A DNA stretch of 64,000 nucleotides, taken from contig JAFMIA010000010.1 of assembly GCA_017854255.1 (NCBI GenBank), forward strand, positions 1 to 64,000, given 5' to 3'. Positions 1 through 9,638 of this stretch are shown here, piece by piece (the first letter of the stretch is position 1; each line of letters begins with the position of its first letter). The DNA is from Pseudomonadales bacterium (GTDB lineage Bacteria; Pseudomonadota; Gammaproteobacteria; Pseudomonadales; Azotimanducaceae). Both the position numbers and the translations under genes were made by a program. Below the pieces are notes generated by a model. It saw only the letters and a program-made list of their open reading frames with translations. It was not told the origin of the DNA and made no database searches.

Positions 1-492
1 GCACACCTTTTACCTCTAGCGCATCGCTCACGCGCCAGACCGATTGAACGTTGTTGTTGTTTTTCAATTTCTACGCGTTATGACTGACTGCTTTGTATCT
101 TCGCCTTGCTGCGTTTTGCATTGTTTGGTGTTGTTTTATCCCGCTTGTTGTTGCGCGGCTTTGTTTTTGTTGAGCTATCAGCGCTGCCTGCTTAGACGTC
201 GCCAAACCTCATGACAATCAGTCTTTAAAAGCCGATCAACAGCCCTCTTTTCTATGTCGGTTTAAGACTCAAAAACCAGCTTGAATCAAAACCCGTCTCC
301 GGCATCACGAACCGAAAAACAGCCCTTAGTTTCCGCTCCGCCCTGGCGAGAATAGTAGCACAATAAGCCTTAAAAACCTACCGAGCCCAGACCCGGCCTA
401 TCGATGCAAGTCATTGTATTTAATGGTTTTTAATTATCGTCATTGACGGTAAACTAAAACCTATCTCATGACGTGAAAAAGGACTCGACAGC
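1..492. other. Gene-free left-edge region upstream of mtaD
   Basis: No reading frame of credible length crosses this stretch on either strand, and stop codons interrupt all frames near the left edge. The + strand is rich in G and T between about 45 and 175, with several TTGTTGTT-like runs. I recognise no tRNA or known RNA family. The last 80 bases should hold the promoter and leader of mtaD. A TTGACG at 443-448 resembles a -35 box, but no good -10 box follows at the right distance. An AGGA about ten bases before the ATG at 493 is a plausible ribosome binding site. Confidence 0.6.
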
Positions 493-1809
493 ATGGCCAA
501 TCTTGAGCGTCTACAACCTCGATGGCTGCTGCCCATTAGACCGAGTGCGACTCTTTTAATCGACCATGACCTGATCCACCAAAACGGTCAGATCATCGAC
601 ATTCTGCCTCGTGAGACTGCCAATCAAGACTACCCACTCGCCACCTGTCTGCCGCTGCCCGGCAAGGTGCTCATGCCCGGACTCGTTAACTGTCACGGCC
701 ACGCCGCCATGACGCTGTTACGCGGCTATGCCGATGACTACAAACTCATGACCTGGCTCAATGACTATATTTGGCCCGTTGAAGCCAAGGTGGTGAGTCC
801 TGAATTTGTCGAAGCCGGGGCCTGGCTCGCGGCGACCGAAATGATACAGTCTGGTACAACCTGCGCCGCTGACAGTTATTTTTTCCCCGAATCAACGGTC
901 GAAGGTTTCGCAAAGGTGGGTGTGCGCAGTCAAATCACCACGCCGATCTTAAATTTTCCAAGTGCCTGGGCAGATTCTGAAAGACACCATCTCGATAAAA
1001 GCCTCAATTTCTTTGAATGGGCTGTCGGGCGACCGAACTTAACCACCGGTTTCGCGCCACACGCCCCCTACACGGTCTCAGATGGCGGCTTCGAGCAGAT
1101 CCTTCGATATAGCAACGACCTCGATCTAATAATTCATCTCCACTTGCATGAATCGAAAGAGGAAATCACCCTGCATCAAGCGGAACATGGCAACCGTCCC
1201 ATTGCAAGGCTGCGGGCATTAGGACTGATCAATTCGCGCCTTCAAGCTGTGCACATGACGGACCTCACCGAGGTCGAGATCAACCAACTCGCCGCGGCAA
1301 AGGTTCGCATTGCCCACTGCCCGGAATCCAATCTCAAACTCGCCAGCGGCATTTGCCCGACTCAGACACTTCTCAAAAGAGGCGTTATCGTCGGACTCGG
1401 CACCGATGGCGCGGCCAGTAATAACGATCTAGATATGTTTCAAGAGCTCCGTGCTGCGGCAATGCTCGCCAAGGTCACCAGTGGCGACCCAACCGCCTTG
1501 GACGCCTTCAGCGCCCTCGAAATGGCAACCATCGGCGGCGCCGAGTTTTTAGGCTTATCTGACCTGATTGGCAGCCTGGAGCCTGGGAAAGCGGCCGATA
1601 TGATTGCCGTTGATCTGAGCGACATTCGACATCAGCCGGTGTATCATCCGATTTCTCAATTGGCCTACACCGCAACCGGTCAAGATGTCACGCATACTTG
1701 GGTTGCAGGCCAGTTATTATATGCAGAAAGACAACATAATTCGTCCGATGTCACCGCGCTCACCGCTGAGGTTGCCCGTTGGCAGGCCAAAATCCAAGGG
1801 ATGTCATGA
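493..1809 (+). CDS. mtaD: 5-methylthioadenosine/S-adenosylhomocysteine deaminase-like amidohydrolase
   Basis: This 438-residue cytosolic metal-dependent hydrolase of the TRZ/ATZ amidohydrolase family probably deaminates 5'-methylthioadenosine and/or S-adenosylhomocysteine, feeding methylthio salvage. The N-terminal metal motif CHGH lies near residues 68-71 (PGLVNCHGHAAMT), followed by the histidines of HLHLHES and the late GTDGAASNNDLD motif with its metal-binding Asp. The length is normal for the family. Its stop codon shares bases with the start of ubiG (ATGA at 1806-1809), so the two are probably translationally coupled. The mtaD-ubiG pairing is a conserved pseudomonad arrangement. The exact substrate (MTA, SAH or another adenosine derivative) is inferred from family and context. 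Confidence 0.88.
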   Translation: MANLERLQPRWLLPIRPSATLLIDHDLIHQNGQIIDILPRETANQDYPLATCLPLPGKVLMPGLVNCHGHAAMTLLRGYADDYKLMTWLNDYIWPVEAKVVSPEFVEAGAWLAATEMIQSGTTCAADSYFFPESTVEGFAKVGVRSQITTPILNFPSAWADSERHHLDKSLNFFEWAVGRPNLTTGFAPHAPYTVSDGGFEQILRYSNDLDLIIHLHLHESKEEITLHQAEHGNRPIARLRALGLINSRLQAVHMTDLTEVEINQLAAAKVRIAHCPESNLKLASGICPTQTLLKRGVIVGLGTDGAASNNDLDMFQELRAAAMLAKVTSGDPTALDAFSALEMATIGGAEFLGLSDLIGSLEPGKAADMIAVDLSDIRHQPVYHPISQLAYTATGQDVTHTWVAGQLLYAERQHNSSDVTALTAEVARWQAKIQGMS

Positions 1810-2516
1810 CCACCGCAGAGAACGTTGATCCGATCGAAATTCAGAAGTTCGAGGACATGGCGCGCCGGTGGTGGGATCCTGATAGCGAGTTTAAACCTTT
1901 GCATGCTATTAACCCGCTTCGCATGCACTACATTGCTGAACGCGCCACACTCGCTGGCAAGCGCGTCCTCGATATCGGCTGCGGGGGTGGATTATTGACC
2001 GAGGCTCTGGCAACGGCTGAGGCCTCTGTCACGGGCATCGACATGGGCACCTTACCCTTGCAGGTCGCCAAGCTTCACCAACACGAGTCCAATCTTGAGA
2101 TCGAGTATCTCCAGTCCACCGCAGAGGATTATGCTGAACAACACCCTGGCACCTTTGACGTTGTGACCTGTCTTGAAATGCTGGAGCACGTACCCGATCC
2201 TGATTCCATCATCAATGCCTGCGGGAAACTCCTCAAACCGGGCGGCGATCTATTTCTTTCAACCATTAATCGCAACCCAAAATCTTATCTTTTTGCGATC
2301 GTTGGCGCCGAATACTTTTTGCGACTGTTACCCAGGGGCACCCACGACTACCAAAAGTTCATCCGACCCTCGGAGCTTGCCAGCAGCCTTCGAACCCATC
2401 AGTTTGATTTACAGAATCTTGTGGGCATGACCTATAACCCGATCACACAGCATTATGCTTTGAGCGGGGACACGCAAGTTAACTACCTGATGCACGCGCG
2501 TTATGAACCCTTTTAG
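1806..2516 (+). CDS. ubiG: Ubiquinone biosynthesis O-methyltransferase UbiG
   Basis: UbiG is the SAM-dependent enzyme that carries out both O-methylation steps of ubiquinone synthesis on membrane-associated intermediates. The SAM-binding motif VLDIGCGGGLLTE lies near residues 55-67, followed by CLEMLEHVPDP and a C-terminal GTHDYQKFI block typical of UbiG. The frame is open from 1779, but the ATG at 1806 is chosen because MTTAENVDPIEIQKFEDMA matches the usual UbiG N-terminus and gives the classic ATGA overlap with mtaD. That makes 236 residues, a standard length. The 3' end overlaps yciK by 14 bases. In pseudomonads a mupP phosphatase gene normally lies between ubiG and yciK; it is absent here. 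Confidence 0.93.
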   Translation: MTTAENVDPIEIQKFEDMARRWWDPDSEFKPLHAINPLRMHYIAERATLAGKRVLDIGCGGGLLTEALATAEASVTGIDMGTLPLQVAKLHQHESNLEIEYLQSTAEDYAEQHPGTFDVVTCLEMLEHVPDPDSIINACGKLLKPGGDLFLSTINRNPKSYLFAIVGAEYFLRLLPRGTHDYQKFIRPSELASSLRTHQFDLQNLVGMTYNPITQHYALSGDTQVNYLMHARYEPF

Positions 2517-3285
2517 CTTTAAGGCCGAACCCAATACCTTTTCTGGCCGCGTCATTCTCATTACCGGCGCCACATCTGGCATAGGGCGAACCTTAGCGCT
2601 CGGTCTTGCTCAGCTTGGGGCGACGGTTCTGTTGTTGGGCCGCGATGTTGCCGCGCTTGAAGCGCTTTTTGATGAAATCATAGGCAACCACCATCCTGAG
2701 CCTGGGATTGTGCCTTTCGATCTGAGCCAAGACGACCCCGAGCGACTTACCGCCCTCAAGCAAGTTATTACCGAACGCTATGGCGTCTTACACGGCCTTA
2801 TTCATAATGCCGCGATTCTGGGCGATCGTGTCCCGTTTGAACACTACAAAACGACCACTTGGGCTCAGGTATTCAAGACGAACTTCGAGGCCCCAGTTGC
2901 TCTGACCCAGACCCTGCTACCCTTGCTTCGGCAATCAAGCGATAGCGCACTGATTTTTACAAGTTCGAGTGTTGGCTACTCGCCCAGAGCCTATTGGGGC
3001 GCCTATGCTGCCTCAAAATATGCTTTGGAGGGCGTTGCGACTTTGCTCAGCGAAGAACTCGAGAACACTTCGGAGGTTCGTGTGAGCGTGGTGAACCCAG
3101 GCGCCACTCGGACGAAGATGCGCCAAGCGGCGTTTCCTTCTGAAGACCCAGATTCCGTCAAACCGCCGGAAGATCTGTTCGCGCTTTATGCCTACTTGCT
3201 AAGCCCAACATCAGGTGCTCCGCGCGGCCATCGCTTTCAAAGTGATGGCCATCATCAACCGCTCAAGCACCGTGCTAACGATTAG
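2503..3285 (+). CDS. yciK: YciK-family short-chain dehydrogenase/reductase
   Basis: This 260-residue classical SDR has the cofactor motif TGATSGIG near residues 21-28, an HNAAILGD segment matching the NAG motif of the family, the catalytic Ser in FTSSSVGY and the YAASK Tyr-Lys pair (GAYAASKYALEG). The segments LLGRDVAALE, PFEHYKTTTWAQVF and NPGATRTKMRQAAFPSEDP are characteristic of YciK rather than of fatty-acid FabG. The NADP-dependent substrate is not established. It is the third gene of the mtaD-ubiG-yciK operon and starts inside the end of ubiG. Its 3' end overlaps the convergent rluB by 11 bases, so antisense transcription or shared termination is possible. Confidence 0.88.
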   Translation: MNPFSFKAEPNTFSGRVILITGATSGIGRTLALGLAQLGATVLLLGRDVAALEALFDEIIGNHHPEPGIVPFDLSQDDPERLTALKQVITERYGVLHGLIHNAAILGDRVPFEHYKTTTWAQVFKTNFEAPVALTQTLLPLLRQSSDSALIFTSSSVGYSPRAYWGAYAASKYALEGVATLLSEELENTSEVRVSVVNPGATRTKMRQAAFPSEDPDSVKPPEDLFALYAYLLSPTSGAPRGHRFQSDGHHQPLKHRAND

Positions 3286-4048
3286 ACCGACCTTTGCGCG
3301 GCTGGGTCATTGGCGGGGGCGTTAGACCGCCCAGCACGTAAAGATCCTGCTCGTCTTTGCCTAGAATCTCAATATAGCGACCCGACTTTACCGCAGCAGG
3401 AATAAAGAAACTGCCAAAACGCACCCGTTTGAGCCGGCTTACCGTGAGCCCTTGGGATTCGAATAACCGCCGAACTTCCCGGTTACGCCCCTCGGTCAAC
3501 GCAACGTAATACCATTGATTTGCCCCGGACTCGTCCCGACCCTTCCGGACATCAGAGAATTTCGCCACACCGTCTTCCAGCAATACACCATCGGTCAACG
3601 CCTGCAACTGCTCATCGCTCACATCGCCCAAGACCCGAGCGGCATACTCTCGATCGATATTACTGCGAGGATGCATCAGCCGATTGGCCAACTCACCGTC
3701 CGTGGTCAACAGCAAAAGCCCACTGGTATTAAAATCGAGCCGGCCCACAGAAATCCAACGTTGGTTATTCAGCTTTGGTAGCCGATTGAAAACCGTTGGA
3801 CGCCCCTCTGGATCATCCCGCGTGCAAATTTGGCCCGTCGGCTTGTTGTAGAGCAAATGTCGATGTTTTTGGGCGACCTGCATAATCGCCTTACCATCAA
3901 CCACAATCTTATCTTCGATCCCGACGCGATCACCGATCGTTGCGACCTGACCGTTCACCATCACCCGGCCCGCCTCGATCCAACCTTCCATCGTTCGGCG
4001 ACTGCCAAAACCCACGGTTGCCAACACTTTTTGTAGCTTTTCAGTCAT
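3275..4048 (-). CDS. rluB: 23S rRNA pseudouridine synthase RluB
   Basis: This protein isomerises a uridine in helix 80 of 23S rRNA (U2605 in E. coli). An S4-like RNA-binding domain occupies the first 60 residues (LQKVLATVGFGSRRTMEGWIEA). The RsuA/RluB/E/F catalytic domain follows, with the catalytic Asp in GRLDFNTSGLLLLTTDGELANRL and the NREVRRLFE motif near the C-terminus. At 257 residues it is at the short end for RluB and lacks the long basic tail of many orthologues. It is the last gene of the scpA-scpB-rluB run, a widespread bacterial neighbourhood, and starts 24 bases after scpB ends. RluE or RluF specificity cannot be fully excluded, but the scpB linkage argues for RluB. Confidence 0.9.
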   Translation of the reverse strand: MTEKLQKVLATVGFGSRRTMEGWIEAGRVMVNGQVATIGDRVGIEDKIVVDGKAIMQVAQKHRHLLYNKPTGQICTRDDPEGRPTVFNRLPKLNNQRWISVGRLDFNTSGLLLLTTDGELANRLMHPRSNIDREYAARVLGDVSDEQLQALTDGVLLEDGVAKFSDVRKGRDESGANQWYYVALTEGRNREVRRLFESQGLTVSRLKRVRFGSFFIPAAVKSGRYIEILGKDEQDLYVLGGLTPPPMTQPRKGRSNR

Positions 4049-4072
4049 CTTGGCCGCGCCTGTGTGATGGTC

Positions 4073-5121
<1,049 letters not shown>

Positions 5122-5125
<4 letters not shown>

Positions 5126-6003
5126 AAATTTTGCTCCGCGTTCTCAGAAGCGATCGTCGCCATCCGACGCCGGATGTGAATGGGCGCAAAGGGTTCGGTC
5201 TGCACCAATTCGATCAAGGATTCTTTAATCAACTCCAGCATCGCAATAAAGGTCACAACGACCCCCGCTCGACCTTCTTCAATACTGAACAACTCAATAA
5301 AAGGTTGGTACTGATCCCCACGTGCTTGAATCCGAGCCAAAATATGCGACATCCGCGCGCGCGTCGACAAGGGCTCAAGACTGATCTGATGACTGGCATT
5401 TTGATCCGTTCGGCGCAACACGCCCCCCAGCGCGATGAGCAATTCCTGAAGCGCAACATCCGGTAACGGTTTCGGCCGTGTCGACACGGGTGCGTCCGCG
5501 TTAGCAACCCAAAAGTCTCGGTTCGACCTCGGTAATTCATCAAGATTGAGCGCCGCCGATTTAAACTGCTCATACTCTTGCAGCCGTCGAATCAATTCGG
5601 CCCTAGGATCATCCTCTTCTGTTTCACCGGCTGCTTGTCGAGGCAAGAGCATCCGAGATTTAATTTCGGCAAGCATTGCCGCCATCACAAGATACTCTGC
5701 AGCCAGCTCAAACTGGAGTTCCGTCATCAAATCAATGTATTGCATGTACTGTTGCGTAATGTCCGCGACGCGAATATCTAAGATATCGAGATTTTGTCGT
5801 TTGATGAGATACAGCAAAAGGTCAAGCGGACCTTCGAATGCCTCGAGGAAGACTTCAAGGGCGTCGGGTGGAATGTACAGATCATCGGGTAAAGCCGTAT
5901 ACGGCACGCCCGCGACCAAGGCCAATTCACTTTGTTTGCGCAAGGTCGGCAGCAAGGGCGATGCTGGGGAATCATTTTCTGCCAGGTCCTGAGAATCCAT
6001 CAA
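5122..6003 (-). CDS. scpA: Condensin kleisin subunit ScpA
   Basis: ScpA is the kleisin that closes the Smc ring and recruits ScpB. The N-terminal Smc-head-binding segment is clear: EAFEGPLDLLLYLIKRQNLDILDI near residues 53-76, followed by ADITQQYMQYI and the helical block AAEYLVMAAMLAEIKSRMLLP. The C-terminal winged helix (FIAMLELIKESLIELVQTEPFAPIHI) ends the protein. The length, 293 residues, is slightly above the usual 240-270 because of an N-terminal extension of about 45 residues. It overlaps both neighbours by four bases (trpS upstream, scpB downstream). The partner smc is also in this window at 59881-63390. Confidence 0.94.
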
Positions 6004-7220
6004 AGCGACCTATAGTCCAAGCCCATCGCGGCACGAACTTCTTCAAGGGTCTCTCTGGCTTGGGTCCGCGCCTTCTCACAGCCTTCGGCAATAATACTTC
6101 GTACCAAATCAGGGCTTTCCTCAAATTGCAGCGCGCGTTCCCGCATAGGTTGCTGCTCTTGCAAAATCGCTTCGATTAAAGGCCCCTTGCAATCTAAGCA
6201 GCCAATACCGGCGGACATACAACCTTCTGTAATCCAAGCCTGGGTTGCCGGGTTCGAGTAAATTTTATGCAAATCAAATACCGGACACTTCTTCGGGTCC
6301 CCAGGATCGGTGCGCTTAACCCGTGCGGGGTCTGTGGTCATGGTCCTGACTTTCTTGGTGACGGAGTCGGGATCTTCCCGCAAAGAGATCGTGTTGTTAT
6401 AGCTTTTAGACATTTTCTGCCCATCGAGCCCTGGCATCACAGGGTTTTCTGTCAGCAGCGCTTTCGGCTCTGGCAGGATAATCTTTCCAGACCCCTCAGC
6501 GTAACCCAACAATCGGTCCCGGTCGCCCATCGACAAATTGCCCTGGCTGGCAACCAACGATTGCGCGCGGCTGAGGGATTCCTCGCTGCCCTGCTCGACA
6601 TAACTGCGGCGAAGCTCACGATATAGCTTGCCATTCTTTCGACCTAATTTTTTGACCGCTTCGTCAGCAGCCTTTTCAAAACCCTCATCTCGGCCGAACA
6701 GGTGATTAAATCGACGGGCCAGCTCACGGGTCATTTCAACATGCGGCACCTGGTCAGCCCCGACCGGCACTTGCCCAGCGCGATAAATCAAGATGTCCGC
6801 ACTTTGCAACACTGGGTACCCTAAAAAACCGTAGGTCGACAGATCCCGATCACGCTGTTTACTCACCTGATCTTTAAAGGTTGGGACCCGCTCAACCCAA
6901 CTGAGCGGCGTGATCATCGACAATAGCAAATGCAACTCAGCATGCTCAGGCACTTTGGATTGAATAAACAACGTTGTTGAGCTCGGATTAACGCCCGCCG
7001 CAAGCCAATCGATCACCATTTGCCAAGTGTTCTCTTCGATTAGACGGGTTTCTTCATAGTGGCTGGTCAGGGCATGCCAATCCGCCACGAAAAAGAAACT
7101 TTCGTACTCGAGCTGTAGCTTTACCCAGTTCTTTAAAACGCCATGGTAGTGGCCAAGATGCAAGCGGCCCGTTGGGCGCATACCAGACAATACTCTGGAT
7201 TGAGATTCGTTAAGACTCAA
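6000..7220 (-). CDS. trpS: Tryptophanyl-tRNA synthetase
   Basis: This cytosolic class I aminoacyl-tRNA synthetase charges tRNA-Trp. The HIGH-type motif is LHLGHYHG near residues 20-27, just after SGMRPTGR, and the KMSKS motif appears as GLDGQKMSKSYNN near residue 270. At 406 residues it is longer than the ~334-residue E. coli enzyme because of an insertion in the middle (around ELRRSYVEQGSEESL to GDRDRLLGYAEGSGK), also found in the longer pseudomonad-type enzyme. The C-terminal part has a Cys pair (GCLDCKGPL). The gene leads the trpS-scpA-scpB-rluB run and overlaps scpA by four bases. Confidence 0.95.
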   Translation of the reverse strand: MSLNESQSRVLSGMRPTGRLHLGHYHGVLKNWVKLQLEYESFFFVADWHALTSHYEETRLIEENTWQMVIDWLAAGVNPSSTTLFIQSKVPEHAELHLLLSMITPLSWVERVPTFKDQVSKQRDRDLSTYGFLGYPVLQSADILIYRAGQVPVGADQVPHVEMTRELARRFNHLFGRDEGFEKAADEAVKKLGRKNGKLYRELRRSYVEQGSEESLSRAQSLVASQGNLSMGDRDRLLGYAEGSGKIILPEPKALLTENPVMPGLDGQKMSKSYNNTISLREDPDSVTKKVRTMTTDPARVKRTDPGDPKKCPVFDLHKIYSNPATQAWITEGCMSAGIGCLDCKGPLIEAILQEQQPMRERALQFEESPDLVRSIIAEGCEKARTQARETLEEVRAAMGLDYRSL

Positions 7221-7350
7221 GCAATTACCTATTTAACCCGTTGATCGCATTTGGTGATGCCCGAACCGACGGGCTGGCATCAAATGATGCCTTCATCCCC
7301 CTTCCAAGCCTTGACCAGATTATAACCGGCAAGCATTGCAAAGTCTCAGC

Positions 7351-7974
7351 TTAGACGCCAAATAGTGCTGGATCCCCGCAACCACGACGCAATATCTCAG
7401 GCGTTGGGCCCGTAAAATCCACAACGGTTGTAGGATCTAAACCGCCGTATCCGCCATCAACAATGATTTCGACTTCTTGCTCCAAGACCGTCTTAATATC
7501 AAACGGGTCGTTCAGCGGGTATTCATCGCCCGGCATGGATAAGGTCGTACTCACTAGGGGGCCCCCGAAAGCCTCTAAAATAGCACGAATAATCTGATGA
7601 TCCGGCACGCGCAGCCCAATCGTTTTGCGCTTCGGTTGCACCAATCGTTTTGGCACCAGCTTACTGGCCTCCAAGATAAACGTATAAGGACCTGGCGTCG
7701 CTTGCTTTAAAGCTCGATAGACGGGGTTGGGGACCCGAGCGTACAAGCCTAGATCTGATAAATCTCGGCAGAGCAATGTAAACTCGTGATCTTCTTTTAA
7801 CTGACGTATGCGCCGAATCCGATCCATGCCGCGCTTATTGTCGAGACTACACCCAATGGCGTAGCAGGCATCCGTCGGATACACCACCACACCGCCCTGT
7901 TTTAGGCAATCTGCAACCTGCACAACCAATCGATTCTGCGGATTTTCTGAATGAATATTGAAGAACTGGCTCAT
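7351..7974 (-). CDS. YciO-like Sua5/YrdC-domain protein
   Basis: This protein has the Sua5/YrdC/YciO fold, whose characterised members make threonylcarbamoyl-AMP for t6A tRNA modification. The core motifs GGVVVYPTDACYAIGCSL (near residues 28-45) and RIRQLKEDHEFTLLCRDLSDL are YciO-like, as are PGPYTFILEAS and TIGLRVPDH. The frame is open from 8052, but ATG 7974 is preferred because MSQFFNIHSENPQNRL matches the conserved N-terminus of this subgroup; the extra residues look like translated leader. That gives 207 residues. It lies 130 bases upstream of trpS on the same strand and diverges from yciB. Whether it is the main TsaC or a YciO paralogue of uncertain role cannot be decided here. Confidence 0.85.
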   Translation of the reverse strand: MSQFFNIHSENPQNRLVVQVADCLKQGGVVVYPTDACYAIGCSLDNKRGMDRIRRIRQLKEDHEFTLLCRDLSDLGLYARVPNPVYRALKQATPGPYTFILEASKLVPKRLVQPKRKTIGLRVPDHQIIRAILEAFGGPLVSTTLSMPGDEYPLNDPFDIKTVLEQEVEIIVDGGYGGLDPTTVVDFTGPTPEILRRGCGDPALFGV

Positions 7975-8101
7975 GCGCTCAATCTGACATAAAGCCTTTG
8001 CGACCACAACTCTTAACCTCTTTAAACGACTGGGAAACACAATTTTCGGCAACCCTTCAGAAATGCGGTATCATCCAGCCAAATCACTCTTCAGCGATCT
8101 C

Positions 8102-8659
8102 ATGACAAAAATCTTAGAATTTGCAACCCCTATCGTATTTTTCGTCTGCTGGGTAATGACCGATGATATTTTCTTCAGCACCAAGGCACTGATTGCCATG
8201 GTGTGTCTCCAAGCCGGCTTTGAGTACTATCTCACCAAGACCTTGAAAACGATGACCAAGGTCCTGCTCGCAAGCGTTGTGATCATGGGCGGCCTCACGA
8301 TCGCCTTTCGAGATGAGACCTTTATCCTTTGGAAACCGACCATTATCAATTGGGTGCTGGCTGCCATCTTGGCCGGTAGCCAACTGGTGTTTGGCAAACC
8401 GCTTTTGCGCAGCTTCTTGGGCCAACAGCTTCAACTCCCGCAACCGGCTTGGTTTCGGTTGGGTTATGGTTGGGCCCTTGGATTTTTCATTGCGGGCAGC
8501 TTAAACCTTGTGATCGCCTACCAATTCAGTCTCGATTTCTGGATGAAATATAAACTGTTCGGCGGACCGGTTTTAACCTTCGCTTACATCATCATGACAG
8601 TTGTCTACCTGAACCAAATCGGGGCGCTCACCGACCCTAAAAAAGACGCCGCGGAGTAA
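8102..8659 (+). CDS. yciB: Inner membrane septation protein YciB (IspZ)
   Basis: YciB is a five-helix inner membrane protein linked to cell envelope integrity and septation. The N-terminus [17 protein letters not shown], the [14 protein letters not shown] segment and the middle block [15 protein letters not shown] followed by [13 protein letters not shown] are family hallmarks. The frame is open from 8063, but ATG 8102 gives the standard N-terminus and 185 residues, close to the usual ~180. It is followed six bases later by yciI, a common arrangement, and it is the first gene of a tightly spaced run that continues to mnmC. Confidence 0.92.
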   Translation: MTKILEFATPIVFFVCWVMTDDIFFSTKALIAMVCLQAGFEYYLTKTLKTMTKVLLASVVIMGGLTIAFRDETFILWKPTIINWVLAAILAGSQLVFGKPLLRSFLGQQLQLPQPAWFRLGYGWALGFFIAGSLNLVIAYQFSLDFWMKYKLFGGPVLTFAYIIMTVVYLNQIGALTDPKKDAAE

Positions 8660-8664
8660 AACGC

Positions 8665-8964
8665 ATGCTCTATATTATTATTGGTAAAGATCGACAGAAC
8701 AGCCTAGCAGACCGCTTATCAGTAAGGCCGGCCCATCTTGATCGCGTTCAGGCACTGCTGGACGAAGGTCGACTCATCATCGGCGGTCCCATGCCAGCGA
8801 TCGACAGCGAGAACCCGGGCGAAGCTGGGTTTCTTGGCTCTGTCATTATTGCGGAATTTGCCTCTCTACAGGCGGCTAAAGCCTGGGCTGAGGCCGATCC
8901 TTATACGGTCACCGGTGTCTTCGAAACACTAGAGGTGCATCCCTATAAGCAGGTTTTGCCATGA
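8665..8964 (+). CDS. yciI: YciI-family protein
   Basis: This 99-residue member of the YciI/YCII fold is a small cytosolic ferredoxin-like alpha-beta protein. Visible family features are the first strand [10 protein letters not shown], the conserved [24 protein letters not shown] segment with its His, and the Asp in [23 protein letters not shown]. Biochemical function is not firmly known for most members. It sits directly after yciB and its stop overlaps the start of the SH3 protein (8961-8964), indicating coupling. Confidence 0.88.
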   Translation: MLYIIIGKDRQNSLADRLSVRPAHLDRVQALLDEGRLIIGGPMPAIDSENPGEAGFLGSVIIAEFASLQAAKAWAEADPYTVTGVFETLEVHPYKQVLP

Positions 8965-9638
8965 AACAGCTCGTTAGCCTGATCTGTCTCGTATTCAGCA
9001 CCACGAGCCTTGCAGAAACCGTCTACATTCGAGACACACTGTACCTGCCCCTCCGCGCCGAACCCCTGGAGGCGTCAGAACTCATCCGAAAAGGGCTAAA
9101 AAGCGGTACCCCGCTAGAGAGCCTCGGTGAATTGACCCCCAATGGCTACCGCTGGGTTCGTTTTGAGGAAGACAATGGCAACGTGGTGGAAGGTTACATC
9201 CACGATCAGTATCTTGTGGATCAACCCATCGCGCGCACCCAACTGGAAACACTCAGCGCAAGGCTCGAGGCCGCAACCCAAGAGGCCAATGTGGCAAGTG
9301 CCGCTCTGAGCAAGGCCGTTATGATTCGGGACACTGCCTTAGCGGAGGCCGCAGACAGCGAGGAACAACTTCGCCTGGCCAATGACGAAATCATCCGCAT
9401 CAACACCTTATCGGTTGATGCGATCAACCTTGCCGCCGCCCTCGACACAGAACAACAGCGCACGCGCGATCAGGCCGCTGAAATTGAGGCGCTCAAAGCC
9501 CAGCGGGCAACCCTTAGCCAAGACGTTGAACAGCGCTGGTTTCTCATTGGCGGCGCCGTTGTCTTCAGCGGCGCGCTCATCGGATTCTGGGTAAGCCGGC
9601 GCATCTACCATCGCGGCTTTTCTGGAGGCTGGGGCTGA
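8961..9638 (+). CDS. SH3-domain protein with coiled coil and C-terminal membrane helix
   Basis: The 225-residue product starts with a signal peptide ([19 protein letters not shown]). A bacterial SH3-type domain follows at about residues 20-90 ([15 protein letters not shown]...[20 protein letters not shown]), then an Ala/Glu-rich coiled coil (about 92-190), and a C-terminal transmembrane helix ([22 protein letters not shown]). This architecture matches the periplasmic SH3/coiled-coil/C-terminal-TM family found in many proteobacteria (YgiM-like). The SH3 domain would lie in the periplasm, anchored to the inner membrane, where it might bind peptidoglycan or protein partners; that role is inferred. 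It overlaps yciI by four bases and pdxJ by one base. Confidence 0.8.
   Translation: MKQLVSLICLVFSTTSLAETVYIRDTLYLPLRAEPLEASELIRKGLKSGTPLESLGELTPNGYRWVRFEEDNGNVVEGYIHDQYLVDQPIARTQLETLSARLEAATQEANVASAALSKAVMIRDTALAEAADSEEQLRLANDEIIRINTLSVDAINLAAALDTEQQRTRDQAAEIEALKAQRATLSQDVEQRWFLIGGAVVFSGALIGFWVSRRIYHRGFSGGWG

Noticed and set aside
1-492. RNA gene or partial upstream gene in the left-edge region
   Set aside because: No tRNA cloverleaf or known RNA is visible, and stop codons close all frames near the edge.
7276-7291. Possible terminator hairpin GGCATC-AAAT-GATGCC between yciO-like gene and trpS
   Set aside because: The stem is only six pairs, and no T-run follows on either strand, so it does not qualify as a rho-independent terminator.
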